From a bacterium (GTDB taxonomy: Bacteria > BMS3Abin14), in contig CP070719.1 in NCBI GenBank assembly GCA_020350725.1, positions 899,109-963,108 of the forward strand: a stretch of DNA of 64,000 nucleotides, given 5' to 3'. The notes beneath the pieces are model-generated. The model had not been told where the DNA came from. It saw nothing but the letters and a program-made list of their open reading frames with translations, and made no database searches. Positions 38,238 through 46,815 of the stretch are shown here, in pieces. Each line of letters begins with the position of its first letter. The stretch's first letter is position 1. The position numbers and the translations under genes are program-made.

Positions 38238-39985
38238 TGATCATTGTCCTCTATCAGCAGGGAGTAGAGACGGGAGTACTCTCCCCCGAGTTCGACGAGT
38301 TCGTCGTGCCGCCCCGACTCCACTATGCGTCCGTCGGACAGGACGATGATCCGGTCGGCGTCCTTCACTGTGGAAATCCGGTGGGCGATGACCAAGGTCG
38401 TCCGACCCCTGACCAGATTTTCCAGGGCCCGCTGGACGAGGTACTCGGACTCGGTGTCGAGGGAGGACGTGGCCTCGTCGAGGATAAGGATCGGTGAATC
38501 CTTGATCAGGGCCCGGGCGATGGACAACCTCTGTCTCTGGCCCCCGGAAAGACGTGTTCCCCGCTCCCCGATCACCGTATCGAGGCCATCGGGCAAGGAG
38601 GCGATGAAGTCGTGAGCGTAGGCGGCGTCGAGAACCTGTTCCAACTCTCGGTCGCCGACATGCTCCATGCCGTAGCAGATGTTGCTCTTGATGGTCTCGT
38701 TAAAGAGGATCACATCCTGGGAGACGACCGAGATCTGCTGGCGGAGGCTCTTCTGGGTGACCGAGCGCACATCGTAATCGTCGATCCATACCGCTCCCGA
38801 GGTGACATCGTAGAACCGAGGGATGAGGTTGACGAGGGTTGTCTTGCCTCCCCCGCTGGATCCGACAATGGCCAATTTCGTGCCGGCCTCGACCTCCAGG
38901 TTAATTCCCCTTAACACCCACTCCGTATCGTACCGGAAGGAAACGTCCTCGAACCGGATTCTCCCCCTGATCCTCGGCAAGATAACGGCGTCAGGACTGT
39001 CCTCGATCTCCGGTGAGATGTCCAGAACGTCGAAGACCCGTTCGGCAGCGGCAAGGCCCTGCTGGATCAGGTTGTTTACGGAGGTCAAATGCTTGATCGG
39101 CTCATAGAGGAGCATCAGGGCCGTGAGGAAGGAGAAGAATTCTCCCACGGTCATGGACCCCCTCATGACCATCAGTCCGCCTACCCAGACGATGACCGCC
39201 ACGGACCCGGCTCCGATAAGCTCCATCACGGGGCTGGACAGGGCCCTGACCTTCTGGATCTTGAGAAAGGTCTTGACCAGCTTTTCGTTGTCCGCTTGAA
39301 AACGGTCCAGCTCCGTCTCTTCTGTTCCGCAGGCCTTGACTAATCCGATGCCTGCGATGCGTTCCTGCATGAGCTTGTTGAGTTCACCCATCTGTTCCTG
39401 GCTGCGTCTGCTGGCCTTCTTCATTTTCCGCCCAAACTGAACCAGCGGATACATGGCCACCGGCAGGACGACCAGGGTAATGATCCCCAGAGTCATGTTT
39501 CTGTAAAGCACCACTCCGGAGAGGATCACGACGGTAAAGACATCACGTATCGCACCTGTCAGGGCCTCGGTGACAGCTCCCTGGATCATCGACACATCGT
39601 AGGTGACCCGGGACATGAGGGTCCCGGTGGGTGTCTCCGTAAAAAAGGACATGGAAAGTGTGTTCAGGTGCCGGTAGAGTTCGTTCCGTATATCCTTCAC
39701 CATCCGGATTCCCGCAGAGTTCATGATGTACATCCTGACAAAACGGCATAGACCCTTGATGAGATAGATCAAAAGGATTGCAAGGGGGACCAGGACAAGC
39801 ATCTGTCTGTCCCGTTCGATGAACACGTCATCGAGCACGTTCTTCATGAGAAGCGCCGACAGGCCGGTGCACAACGAGACACCCACCATGGCCACCGCCG
39901 AGATAACCAGCATCCCGGTATAAGGCTTCACATAGTGGAACAGGCGTCTGTAGAGACGCAGGGCGTGGCTGGTTTTTCCGGACAT
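38234..39985 (-). CDS. msbA: lipid A export ABC transporter MsbA
   Basis: 583 aa half-transporter: six membrane helices in residues 1-320 and a nucleotide-binding domain with Walker A VGSSGGGKTTLV, signature LSGGQRQRLSIARAL and Walker B ILILDEATSSLD. It would flip lipid A-core to the periplasmic face. Type and length match MsbA, and the lpxK neighbourhood supports this over a drug exporter. Confidence 0.94.
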   Translation of the reverse strand: MSGKTSHALRLYRRLFHYVKPYTGMLVISAVAMVGVSLCTGLSALLMKNVLDDVFIERDRQMLVLVPLAILLIYLIKGLCRFVRMYIMNSAGIRMVKDIRNELYRHLNTLSMSFFTETPTGTLMSRVTYDVSMIQGAVTEALTGAIRDVFTVVILSGVVLYRNMTLGIITLVVLPVAMYPLVQFGRKMKKASRRSQEQMGELNKLMQERIAGIGLVKACGTEETELDRFQADNEKLVKTFLKIQKVRALSSPVMELIGAGSVAVIVWVGGLMVMRGSMTVGEFFSFLTALMLLYEPIKHLTSVNNLIQQGLAAAERVFDVLDISPEIEDSPDAVILPRIRGRIRFEDVSFRYDTEWVLRGINLEVEAGTKLAIVGSSGGGKTTLVNLIPRFYDVTSGAVWIDDYDVRSVTQKSLRQQISVVSQDVILFNETIKSNICYGMEHVGDRELEQVLDAAYAHDFIASLPDGLDTVIGERGTRLSGGQRQRLSIARALIKDSPILILDEATSSLDTESEYLVQRALENLVRGRTTLVIAHRISTVKDADRIIVLSDGRIVESGRHDELVELGGEYSRLYSLLIEDNDH

Positions 39986-40310
39986 GTCAGCTGGACACTC
40001 ACCTCTCTCGGGGAAGAGCGGCCTTCCCTTTTCGATTACCTGCCCCCCGTGATTTCGGCGGGGCTTTCCGAAATGCCATGATCTACATAGAAGAACCGGG
40101 TGAAAAGGTCAATGTTTCGCTGATAATAACACGCAGGGAGTAAAAATGCCTCGTTTCACCTTTACAAAGATGTTCGAAGGGTTTATCAGAGACGGTGTCG
40201 GGTCCGGGTCACCGGAAGCAGGATCGTTCAGGCGACGAAAACCCGGGCAGAATCACTTTCCATCCTGAAATCCGGGATGTGGAATCTGGAACGGGATCCG
40301 GGGGAATTCT
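39986..40310. other. divergent msbA / gnnA intergenic region
   Basis: 325 bp holding the promoters of two divergent lipid A operons. A GC-rich hairpin (GCCCC/GGGGC plus CCG/CGG) lies at about 40043-40065. A GATAAT at about 40121 is a possible -10 for the + strand but lacks a good -35. A short ORF with a good ribosome site is listed separately. Confidence 0.5.
40146..40268 (+). CDS. possible 40-aa leader ORF upstream of gnnA
   Basis: ATG preceded by GGGAG with five-base spacing, 40 codons, stop 42 bp before gnnA. The peptide is basic (FRRRKPG near the end) and matches nothing I know. It could be a leader peptide or chance; only the ribosome site argues for it. Confidence 0.25.
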   Translation: MPRFTFTKMFEGFIRDGVGSGSPEAGSFRRRKPGQNHFPS

Positions 40311-41267
40311 ATGGATAAGCTTAAAGCGGCCGTGATCGGCGTAGGCTACCTGGGCAGGTTCCACGCTCAGAAGTATGCGGCTATGGAGGATGTGGAACTG
40401 ATCGGTGTTGTGGACGCCGATGCGGCCAGGGCGGCAGATGTCGCCGCGGAGCTCGGTACAGCCCCTTATGAGGATCACAGGGTCATTCTGGACAGTGTTG
40501 ATCTCGTCTCCATAGCAGTCCCGACCACCTCCCACTTCGAGGTGGCCAGGTCCTGTCTTCGGGCAGGGGTCCATATCCTGCTGGAAAAACCCATTACCCG
40601 GACCGTGGCCGAGGCGGAATCCCTCATCGAAGAGGCCAAGGCCCGCGATCTGGTCTTTCAGGTAGGTCACCTTGAGCGGTTCAACGAGGCCGTCATGGCC
40701 CTCGAGGGAGCCATTAAAAACCCCATGTTCGTCGAATCCCACCGGCTGGCGCAGTTTCGTCCGAGAGGGACCGACGTCGATGTCGTCCTCGACCTGATGA
40801 TCCACGACATCGACATCATCCTGAGCATCGTTCCCTCAGCGGTCTCTTCGGTGGATTCGGTCGGTGTTCCAGTGCTGTCCGACGAGGTGGACATTGCCAA
40901 CGCCCGGCTGCGATTCGACAACGGCTGTGTGGCCAACGTGACGGCAAGCCGGGTCAGCCGTGAGACCCTGAGAAAGATCAGGATCTTCCAACCGGATTCC
41001 TACATCACCATAGACTATCAGACAAAAAGGATCTCCCTCTTTCGGAAAAACGGGGACGGCGCCCCCGTTCCAGGCCTCCCCAACATCTCCATGGAGGAAA
41101 AGACATTTGAGAGCGGGGACACCCTCTTCGCCGAGATCAGGTCCTTTGTGGATTCCGTGAAAAACGGAACACCGCCTCTCGTCAGCGGAGAGGACGGCAA
41201 AAGAGCCCTGGAGCTGGCCCACGTTATCACGGCAAACCTCACGGGGAAACCGATCGAAGAGGGTTGA
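40311..41267 (+). CDS. gnnA: Gfo/Idh/MocA oxidoreductase, GnnA-like
   Basis: 318 aa. NAD-binding Rossmann start VIGVGYLGRFHAQKY, then EKPITRTVAEAE, the family catalytic Lys motif. In Acidithiobacillus ferrooxidans and Leptospira, GnnA oxidises C3 of UDP-GlcNAc and GnnB aminates it to make UDP-GlcNAc3N for lipid A. The call rests on family, on the DegT partner next door, and on the direct run into lpxB with two lpxA genes nearby. GGGGGA lies five bases before the ATG. Confidence 0.85.
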   Translation: MDKLKAAVIGVGYLGRFHAQKYAAMEDVELIGVVDADAARAADVAAELGTAPYEDHRVILDSVDLVSIAVPTTSHFEVARSCLRAGVHILLEKPITRTVAEAESLIEEAKARDLVFQVGHLERFNEAVMALEGAIKNPMFVESHRLAQFRPRGTDVDVVLDLMIHDIDIILSIVPSAVSSVDSVGVPVLSDEVDIANARLRFDNGCVANVTASRVSRETLRKIRIFQPDSYITIDYQTKRISLFRKNGDGAPVPGLPNISMEEKTFESGDTLFAEIRSFVDSVKNGTPPLVSGEDGKRALELAHVITANLTGKPIEEG

Positions 41268-41357
41268 ACCGGGGAGGGCGCAGACGGATCTGTCCTTTCC
41301 CCTGTCCTCTGTTTGATTAAAGCTGTTCCATCCGCACGGTAGAAAGGAACCGTTGCC

Positions 41358-42452
41358 ATGAAAATCCCCATGGTGGACCTGAAAGTCCAATACCAGGGAC
41401 TTAAGGACGAGATCGAGGAGGGCATCGGAGAGGTCCTGGAGACGGCCCGGTTCATCCTGGGTCCTAACGTCCAATCCCTCGAGGAGGAGGTGGCATCCTA
41501 CTGCGGGGTCAAGCACGCTGTCGGCGTCGCTTCCGGTACGGATGCACTCCATCTGGCCCTCAGGGCGTGCGGGATCGGTGCAGGTGATGAGGTGATCACA
41601 TCTCCGTTCACCTTCATCGCCACGGCGGAGGCCATATCGTACACCGGCGCACGCCCCGTTTTCGTGGATATCGACCCCAGGACGTTCAATATCGATCCGG
41701 ACCTCATCGAAAAGGCGATCACAGGGCGGACAAAGGCCGTGCTGCCCGTACACCTGTTCGGGCAACCGGTGGATATGGATCCGATAAGAGACATCTGCCG
41801 GAGACATTCCCTCAGGATCATTGAGGATTGCGCCCAGTCATTCGGGGCCGATTACGGATCGGTAAAGACCGGGGCAATAGGTGACGCCGGATGCTTCTCC
41901 TTTTTCCCGAGCAAGAACCTCGGCTGTTACGGTGACGGCGGCATGGTGATCACCGACGATGACACCGTTGCCGAAGAGGTCAGGGTCCTCCGCAACCACG
42001 GCAGCCGCATCCAGTACCATCACTCCAGCATAGGGTATAACAGCCGTCTGGACGAGATCCAGGCTGTTGTCCTCCGGACCAAGCTGAGGCGCATCGACGC
42101 TTTCAACGGCAGGCGGCGCGCCAACGCTGCAAGGTACACCGAGATCCTGGTTGGAAGCGGGATCGTCACACCTTTCGAGGACGAAAAGGGATTGCACGTC
42201 TACCACCAGTACACCGTCATGAGCGACCGCCGCGAAGAGCTCAGGCAGGCCCTTGCCGATCAGGGTATTGCCAGTGCAGTCTACTATCCAATCCCCCTTC
42301 ACAGGCAGGAGGTCTACGGGAAGGAGTGGAAGGGTGTTTCCCTGCCGGTTTCCGAGGAAACCGCTTCAAAGGTCCTCTCCCTGCCCATGTACCCGGAGCT
42401 TTCCCGGGTGCAGATCGAAGAGGTCTGCGACACCCTGACAGAGGTCCTTTAG
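41358..42452 (+). CDS. gnnB: DegT/DnrJ family aminotransferase, GnnB-like
   Basis: 364 aa PLP enzyme. IPMVDLKVQYQGLKDEI opening, GTDALHLALRA, EDCAQSFGA and PLP Lys in FSFFPSKNLGCYGDGG. Predicted to place an amino group on C3 of the 3-keto sugar from GnnA, giving UDP-2-acetamido-3-amino-2,3-dideoxyglucose. AAAGGA upstream of the ATG; its stop overlaps the lpxB start by one base. A close WbpE-like relative for another sugar cannot be ruled out by sequence alone. Confidence 0.85.
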   Translation: MKIPMVDLKVQYQGLKDEIEEGIGEVLETARFILGPNVQSLEEEVASYCGVKHAVGVASGTDALHLALRACGIGAGDEVITSPFTFIATAEAISYTGARPVFVDIDPRTFNIDPDLIEKAITGRTKAVLPVHLFGQPVDMDPIRDICRRHSLRIIEDCAQSFGADYGSVKTGAIGDAGCFSFFPSKNLGCYGDGGMVITDDDTVAEEVRVLRNHGSRIQYHHSSIGYNSRLDEIQAVVLRTKLRRIDAFNGRRRANAARYTEILVGSGIVTPFEDEKGLHVYHQYTVMSDRREELRQALADQGIASAVYYPIPLHRQEVYGKEWKGVSLPVSEETASKVLSLPMYPELSRVQIEEVCDTLTEVL

Positions 42453-43621
42453 TGGAATTACCGATGGCGGGCCAGGCATCGGAGCGACGTGCCCTGATCG
42501 TCGCGGGGGAGGCATCCGGAGACCACCACGGCGCCAGCCTTGTCTCCGAGGCTGCGAAGATCGATCCGGACCTAACCTTTTTCGGGGTCGGCGGACCCCT
42601 GATGGTCAAGGCCGGGTGTGACGTCCTCATTTCCTACGAGGAACTCATGGCCTCCGGTTTCGTGGAGGTCGTCAGACATTTTCCCTCCATCCTGAAGGTT
42701 TTCCGGCGTTTAAAAAGGATGTTGACGGGGGGCGAGAGGCCGGATGTCCTCGTTCTCATTGATTATCCGGATTTTAACCTGCGCCTGGCCGAACACGCCA
42801 AACGGGCCGGGATACCTGTCCTGTTCTTCGTCAGCCCGCAGGTGTGGGCGTGGAGGAAGAGCAGGGTCAGGAGGATCGCCGGAGCGGTGGACAGGCTGGC
42901 CGTCATCTTCCCCTTCGAACCGGAACTCTATCGGGGACTGGACATTCGGGTCGATTACGTCGGCAATCCCCTCATGGACGAGGCCTTCATCGGCATCGAG
43001 CGGGAACTCTTTCGTCGACAGCTCGGCATGGATGCGGCAGACACCGTGGTGGGCCTCTTCCCGGGGAGCCGGCCGCACGAGATCCGGTACAATCTGGACA
43101 CCATCCTCAGGGCCGCAGCTATCGTGGCGCGAAGAATTCCCTCCGCCCAGTTTCTCCTTCCCCTCGCCCCCTTTCTCCCGGAGGAGAACGTCAGAACGAG
43201 CGTGGAAAGCTCAGCCCTTCCTGTTACCATAACGTCCGAGAGGATCTACGATGTGGCCAACGCCTGTGACGCGGTGATCACGGCGGCCGGAACCGCTACC
43301 CTCCAGACAGCCCTCATGGGGACACCGATGGTGATTCTGTACAGGATGTCCCCCATCAGCCACGCCATCGCAAGGCGTTTGGTCAGACTCGAGTATATCG
43401 GCCTTGCCAACATAGTCGCCGGCCGGGGAGTCGTGCGGGAGTTCCTGCAGGAACAGGCTGACCCGGACAACATCGCCGAAGAGGTCCTCCGCATCCTTCT
43501 GGACGAGGACTACCGCCAGGGTATCAAGGAGGGGCTGGCCGACATCAGGGCAAAGATGGGAGAACCTGGATGTTCGGCCCGGGTGGCGCACATCGCCTCG
43601 GAGATGAGCAAGGGAAGGTGA
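42452..43621 (+). CDS. lpxB: lipid-A-disaccharide synthase
   Basis: 389 aa GT19 enzyme that joins UDP-diacyl-GlcN to lipid X. N-terminal IVAGEASGDHHGASLV; VSPQVWAWRKSRV and LFPGSRPHEI are the family signatures; AAGTATLQTALMGTPMVILYRM is the donor site. I use the GTG at 42452 (GAGG seven bases upstream, overlapping the gnnB stop as TAGTG). Reading into lpxB from gnnA-gnnB is the main sign that those two serve lipid A. Confidence 0.95.
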   Translation: MELPMAGQASERRALIVAGEASGDHHGASLVSEAAKIDPDLTFFGVGGPLMVKAGCDVLISYEELMASGFVEVVRHFPSILKVFRRLKRMLTGGERPDVLVLIDYPDFNLRLAEHAKRAGIPVLFFVSPQVWAWRKSRVRRIAGAVDRLAVIFPFEPELYRGLDIRVDYVGNPLMDEAFIGIERELFRRQLGMDAADTVVGLFPGSRPHEIRYNLDTILRAAAIVARRIPSAQFLLPLAPFLPEENVRTSVESSALPVTITSERIYDVANACDAVITAAGTATLQTALMGTPMVILYRMSPISHAIARRLVRLEYIGLANIVAGRGVVREFLQEQADPDNIAEEVLRILLDEDYRQGIKEGLADIRAKMGEPGCSARVAHIASEMSKGR

Positions 43622-43640
43622 TCGTCCGACGCCAAGCGTC

Positions 43641-43668
43641 CGTGATTGGTGATTCGTGATTTGTGATT
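43641..43668. repeat. heptamer repeat, left arm of inverted element
   Basis: Four perfect-register units of the form xGTGATT (CGTGATT, GGTGATT, CGTGATT, TGTGATT) just after the lpxB stop. Matches the reverse complement of 43781-43808 at 25 of 28 positions. Confidence 0.85.
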
Positions 43669-43780
43669 TGGTTGTGAATCGATTGATTCAGTGACCATTG
43701 GGGATTATTCAAGTATATTTGCAAAGAATCTTGTCCGAAATAATAGTTCTCTATAATTTGGTTCGCAAGCGGCATTGGCT

Positions 43781-43808
43781 AATCACGAATAACGAATCAC
43801 AAATCACG
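43781..43808. repeat. heptamer repeat, right arm of inverted element
   Basis: Four units AATCACG, AATAACG, AATCACA, AATCACG, the inverse of 43641-43668. The 112 bp between the arms is AT-rich and without an ORF. The whole element fills the gap between the convergent lpxB and lpxA-like genes and could fold into a long hairpin. Confidence 0.85.
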
Positions 43809-43812
43809 TCCT

Positions 43813-44604
43813 TTATCTCGCAAACCCCCTCCTGCCGGACAGAAGAAACTCCATCAGGTGCTCGACCTCTGGCGTCGCGTCTCCGGAAGATCGGATTCTG
43901 GCCAGCGCGTCGTTGAGGAGAAGACCCTTTCGGAATATCGTATCGAAGGCGTCCTGAAGGCTGGATATCGACTTCCCTGAGTACCTGGCTTCTTTCAGGC
44001 CGGCCACATTCAGACCGACAAGTTCGGCTCGATCGCCTCTGGCGGCGCAGAAGGGCGGGATGTCCTTGACCACGATGCACCCCCTCTCGAGGGAAGCCAG
44101 TTTACCGATCCTGCAGAAGGGATGAACGGAACTGAAGCTTCCGAGATGGGCTCCGTCTTCTACGTCGACGTGCCCCCCGGGGTTGGCTCCACTCTCGAAT
44201 CTGACACCGCAACCGACCGTGCTGTCATGAGCCACGTGCGCACAGGCCATGAAGACGTTGTTGTCCCCGATCCTCGTCAGGCCCCTTCCCGTGGTCGTTC
44301 CCCGGTGGACGGTGCAGCACTCGCCGAATACGTTGCCATTACCGATAATGACCTCCGTGTCCTCACCCCTGTACTTGAGGTCCTGAGGGTCACCTCCCAG
44401 GGAGGAGAAGGGGAGAACCTGGTTGTCGGTTCCCATGATCGTTATTCCCATAATAACCGTGTTGGGCCCGATCCGGCTTCCTGATCCGATCCTTACGCGC
44501 GGCCCGATCACAGCGTGGCTGCCGACGACAACGCCATGGTCCAGTTCCGCGCCGGGCATGACGACGGCTCTGGGATCGATAGAGGTCTCGATGCCTGTTT
44601 TCAT
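43813..44604 (-). CDS. LpxA-like acyltransferase, divergent paralogue
   Basis: 263 aa left-handed beta-helix protein with the LpxA C-terminal helical domain. Catalytic His126 (E. coli H125), His123, His145 and His161 are kept, as is PQDLKYRGE. But E. coli Gln161 is Pro, Glu200 is Ala, Arg204 is Glu (GLKEARY) and the acyl-ruler Gly173 is Arg. So it should bind an acyl-ACP, but the acceptor and chain length are probably not those of the standard enzyme. A normal LpxA is two genes upstream (45544). ATG 44604 has a weak ribosome site. Confidence 0.85.
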   Translation of the reverse strand: MKTGIETSIDPRAVVMPGAELDHGVVVGSHAVIGPRVRIGSGSRIGPNTVIMGITIMGTDNQVLPFSSLGGDPQDLKYRGEDTEVIIGNGNVFGECCTVHRGTTTGRGLTRIGDNNVFMACAHVAHDSTVGCGVRFESGANPGGHVDVEDGAHLGSFSSVHPFCRIGKLASLERGCIVVKDIPPFCAARGDRAELVGLNVAGLKEARYSGKSISSLQDAFDTIFRKGLLLNDALARIRSSGDATPEVEHLMEFLLSGRRGFAR

Positions 44605-44692
44605 GGTCCGCGTCCGATACCGGCTTCGCCAGCCGGATGAAGAGGTTCTACTTTTGTCGCACCGGAGACCGTCACGGTGTCAACCGGGGGTG

Positions 44693-45547
44693 TCACGAAT
44701 GGTCTGAAACACCTTTGTCCAGGACATCTTCATCGGAGAGCGACACGAGGGAAATGGATCGATCCCGGCATAAGGCGTTCAGCTCCCTCAGCCCGAGGAG
44801 AAAACACCGGCCCGATTCCACGGCAATGACGCCGCCCCCTGCCCGGGCCAGGGATGAAGCGGTATGCGGTCCAACTGTGGGAACGTCGAACCGAAAATCA
44901 TGGTCCGGGCTGGACACTTTGACGACGACATTACCTCCGCCCGTGATCCGGCCGGCCCTCTCAATGGCTTCGTCGGTCCCCTCCATCGCCTCCACAGCGA
45001 CAACGGCGAGATCCTTGATGATGACAGTCTGGCCAACGTCCATTTCGGCGATCCTCTTGGCGATCTTCCATCCGAAGCGGGCATCCCGCATCTGTTCGGG
45101 CGTGGGCGGGGGACCGGCGATGTGTCCCTCAACGGCAACAAGCCCGGGGACGATATGGGTGAGCTCCCGGACGGGAAGTCCTTCAGCCGTCAGAAGGTCG
45201 ACAAAACCCGCGAGGATGGTTGATCCGCGTCTGTCGGGCAGCGAATGGAGAAGAGCCAGAAGTCGTGAGTCAAAATCGTCGTTGAAGAAGAGGGAATCGT
45301 GGGGGAGTTTTCCGGCGAGGACGATACTGGTGGATCCCGATCGTCTCAGACCTTCCAGGAGTGCTTCGAGATGACCCACCCGGAACCAGCGGACATCCCG
45401 TCCCGGTGTCTCAATGGAGGGGTCGGCTGCTCCCTCGAAGGCGGCTATGAACAGCTGCTTTCCGGAATCCTCAATGGCCTTCGCCACCTCGAGGGGGAGG
45501 TCGCTGGTCCCGGCCAGAAGGCCTATCCTCTCCTGCGATCCTGTCAC
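44693..45547 (-). CDS. lpxI: UDP-2,3-diacylglucosamine pyrophosphatase LpxI
   Basis: 284 aa, the LpxI (DUF1009) type, used in place of LpxH by many alpha- and deltaproteobacteria. Marks: IGLLAGTSDLPLEVAKA, FRVGHLEALLEGLRR, ILAGFVDLL, and FDVPTVGPHTASSLARAGGGVIAVE. GTG start inside GTGA with the lpxA stop. A 6-bp hairpin (CCGGCT/AGCCGG, 44620-44636) lies in the short gap after it. Confidence 0.93.
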   Translation of the reverse strand: MTGSQERIGLLAGTSDLPLEVAKAIEDSGKQLFIAAFEGAADPSIETPGRDVRWFRVGHLEALLEGLRRSGSTSIVLAGKLPHDSLFFNDDFDSRLLALLHSLPDRRGSTILAGFVDLLTAEGLPVRELTHIVPGLVAVEGHIAGPPPTPEQMRDARFGWKIAKRIAEMDVGQTVIIKDLAVVAVEAMEGTDEAIERAGRITGGGNVVVKVSSPDHDFRFDVPTVGPHTASSLARAGGGVIAVESGRCFLLGLRELNALCRDRSISLVSLSDEDVLDKGVSDHS

Positions 45548-46323
45548 CTGGTGATACCCCGTTCCGAGGCCTCGATGAAGTCGATCAGGTGCCGCACCTC
45601 AGGGCAGTCCGTCACACCATTACGGACCCTTTCGACCGCGTCCTCCAGTTTCAGATCCAGCCTGAAGATCAGCCGGTAGGCGGACTTCAGAGCGTCGATA
45701 GACTCGGGAGAGAAACCCTTCCTCTTCAGGCCGATGAGGTTCAGACCGAAAAGCCTGGCCCTGTCACCCTGAGCGCTGGTGTAGGGCGGAACATCCATGA
45801 CGACAACGGAACCTCCTCCCACCATGGCAAGGGATCCGATGCGGCAGAACTGGTGGATGCCGGACAGCCCCCCGATGATGGCACCGTCGTCGATCGTTAC
45901 GTGTCCACCCAGGGTAGCTGCATTCGCCATAACGACATCGTTTCCGATGATACAGTCGTGGGCGACATGGGTGTAGGCCATAAAAAGGTTCCCATCCCCC
46001 ACCCGGGTAACCATCCCTCCACCCTCGGTCCCCCGGTGGATGGTCGCGCACTCCCGGATCTGATTCCGGTCTCCTATGACGACCTCGCTGTCCTCGCTCC
46101 TGTACTTGAGGTCCTGAGGCTGTGCGCCGATGGAGGCAAAGGGGAAGATCCTGTTGTCCCTTCCGAGGGTGACCTTGCCGTCGACGAAGGCGTGGGAGAG
46201 GACCTCCGTGCCCGATCCGATCTTCACCTCAGGCCCGATGACCGCGAACGGACCGATGCGGACTCCTTCGTCAAGGGAGGCATCGGGGTGGACGACGGCT
46301 CTGGGATCGATGGATGTTTCCAA
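45544..46323 (-). CDS. lpxA: acyl-[ACP]-UDP-N-acetylglucosamine O-acyltransferase
   Basis: 259 aa. Catalytic His122 in THVAHDCIIGN, QDLKYRSE, IHQFCRIG and GLNLIGLKRKGF are all of the standard type, with the ruler glycines (MVGGGS) kept. TTG start at 46323 with GGAGG five bases upstream. In lpxD-fabZ-lpxA-lpxI order, as in many Proteobacteria. With gnnA/gnnB present it may act on UDP-GlcNAc3N and make an amide rather than an ester; sequence alone does not decide. Confidence 0.93.
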   Translation of the reverse strand: METSIDPRAVVHPDASLDEGVRIGPFAVIGPEVKIGSGTEVLSHAFVDGKVTLGRDNRIFPFASIGAQPQDLKYRSEDSEVVIGDRNQIRECATIHRGTEGGGMVTRVGDGNLFMAYTHVAHDCIIGNDVVMANAATLGGHVTIDDGAIIGGLSGIHQFCRIGSLAMVGGGSVVVMDVPPYTSAQGDRARLFGLNLIGLKRKGFSPESIDALKSAYRLIFRLDLKLEDAVERVRNGVTDCPEVRHLIDFIEASERGITR

Positions 46324-46345
46324 TTCAGCCTCCGTCTCCGCCTCA

Positions 46346-46813
46346 TCAATCCGAAGCGTCCCGTCCCTCTTCCCGGTCGACGAGAATGGCCTTCATCTCC
46401 GCCTCGCACACCAGATCATTTCCGACATAGGCTTTGCCGAGAAAACTGCCTATTTTCCTGCGCCTCTGGAGGACTACCACCTCACCCCGGAGCTGGTCCC
46501 CGGGGACGACGGGCTTGCGGAACTTGACCTTGTCGATGGACATGAAGTAGATGACCCTACCTTCCATTTCATCTTCATCGCTCGCGGCCTGGGGCTGGTA
46601 CGCGAGGATCCCCGCTATCTGGGCCATGAATTCGATGATCAGCACTCCGGGCATCACCGGATGCCCTGGAAAATGCCCCTGGAAGAAGTTCTCGTTGATC
46701 GTGACGTTCTTGATGCCCACGGCCCTCTGTTCAGGGACAATCTCCAGGATCCTGTCCACGAGCAGAAAGGGGTACCTGTGGGGCAAGATCTTCATGATAC
46801 CGTTGATATCCAT
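46346..46813 (-). CDS. fabZ: 3-hydroxyacyl-[ACP] dehydratase FabZ
   Basis: 155 aa hot-dog enzyme. ILPHRYPFLLVDRI and the active-site GHFPGHPVMPGVLIIEFMAQ (His and, on the helix, Glu) are intact. Shares the 3-hydroxyacyl-ACP pool with LpxA and LpxD, its direct neighbours. A longer C-terminal tail, about 10 residues, is acidic and unconserved. Confidence 0.96.
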   Translation of the reverse strand: MDINGIMKILPHRYPFLLVDRILEIVPEQRAVGIKNVTINENFFQGHFPGHPVMPGVLIIEFMAQIAGILAYQPQAASDEDEMEGRVIYFMSIDKVKFRKPVVPGDQLRGEVVVLQRRRKIGSFLGKAYVGNDLVCEAEMKAILVDREEGRDASD

Positions 46814-46815
46814 CC

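Noticed and set aside
40043-40065. GC-rich hairpin in the msbA-gnnA gap as a terminator
   Set aside because: It lies upstream of both divergent genes and is followed by only three T residues.
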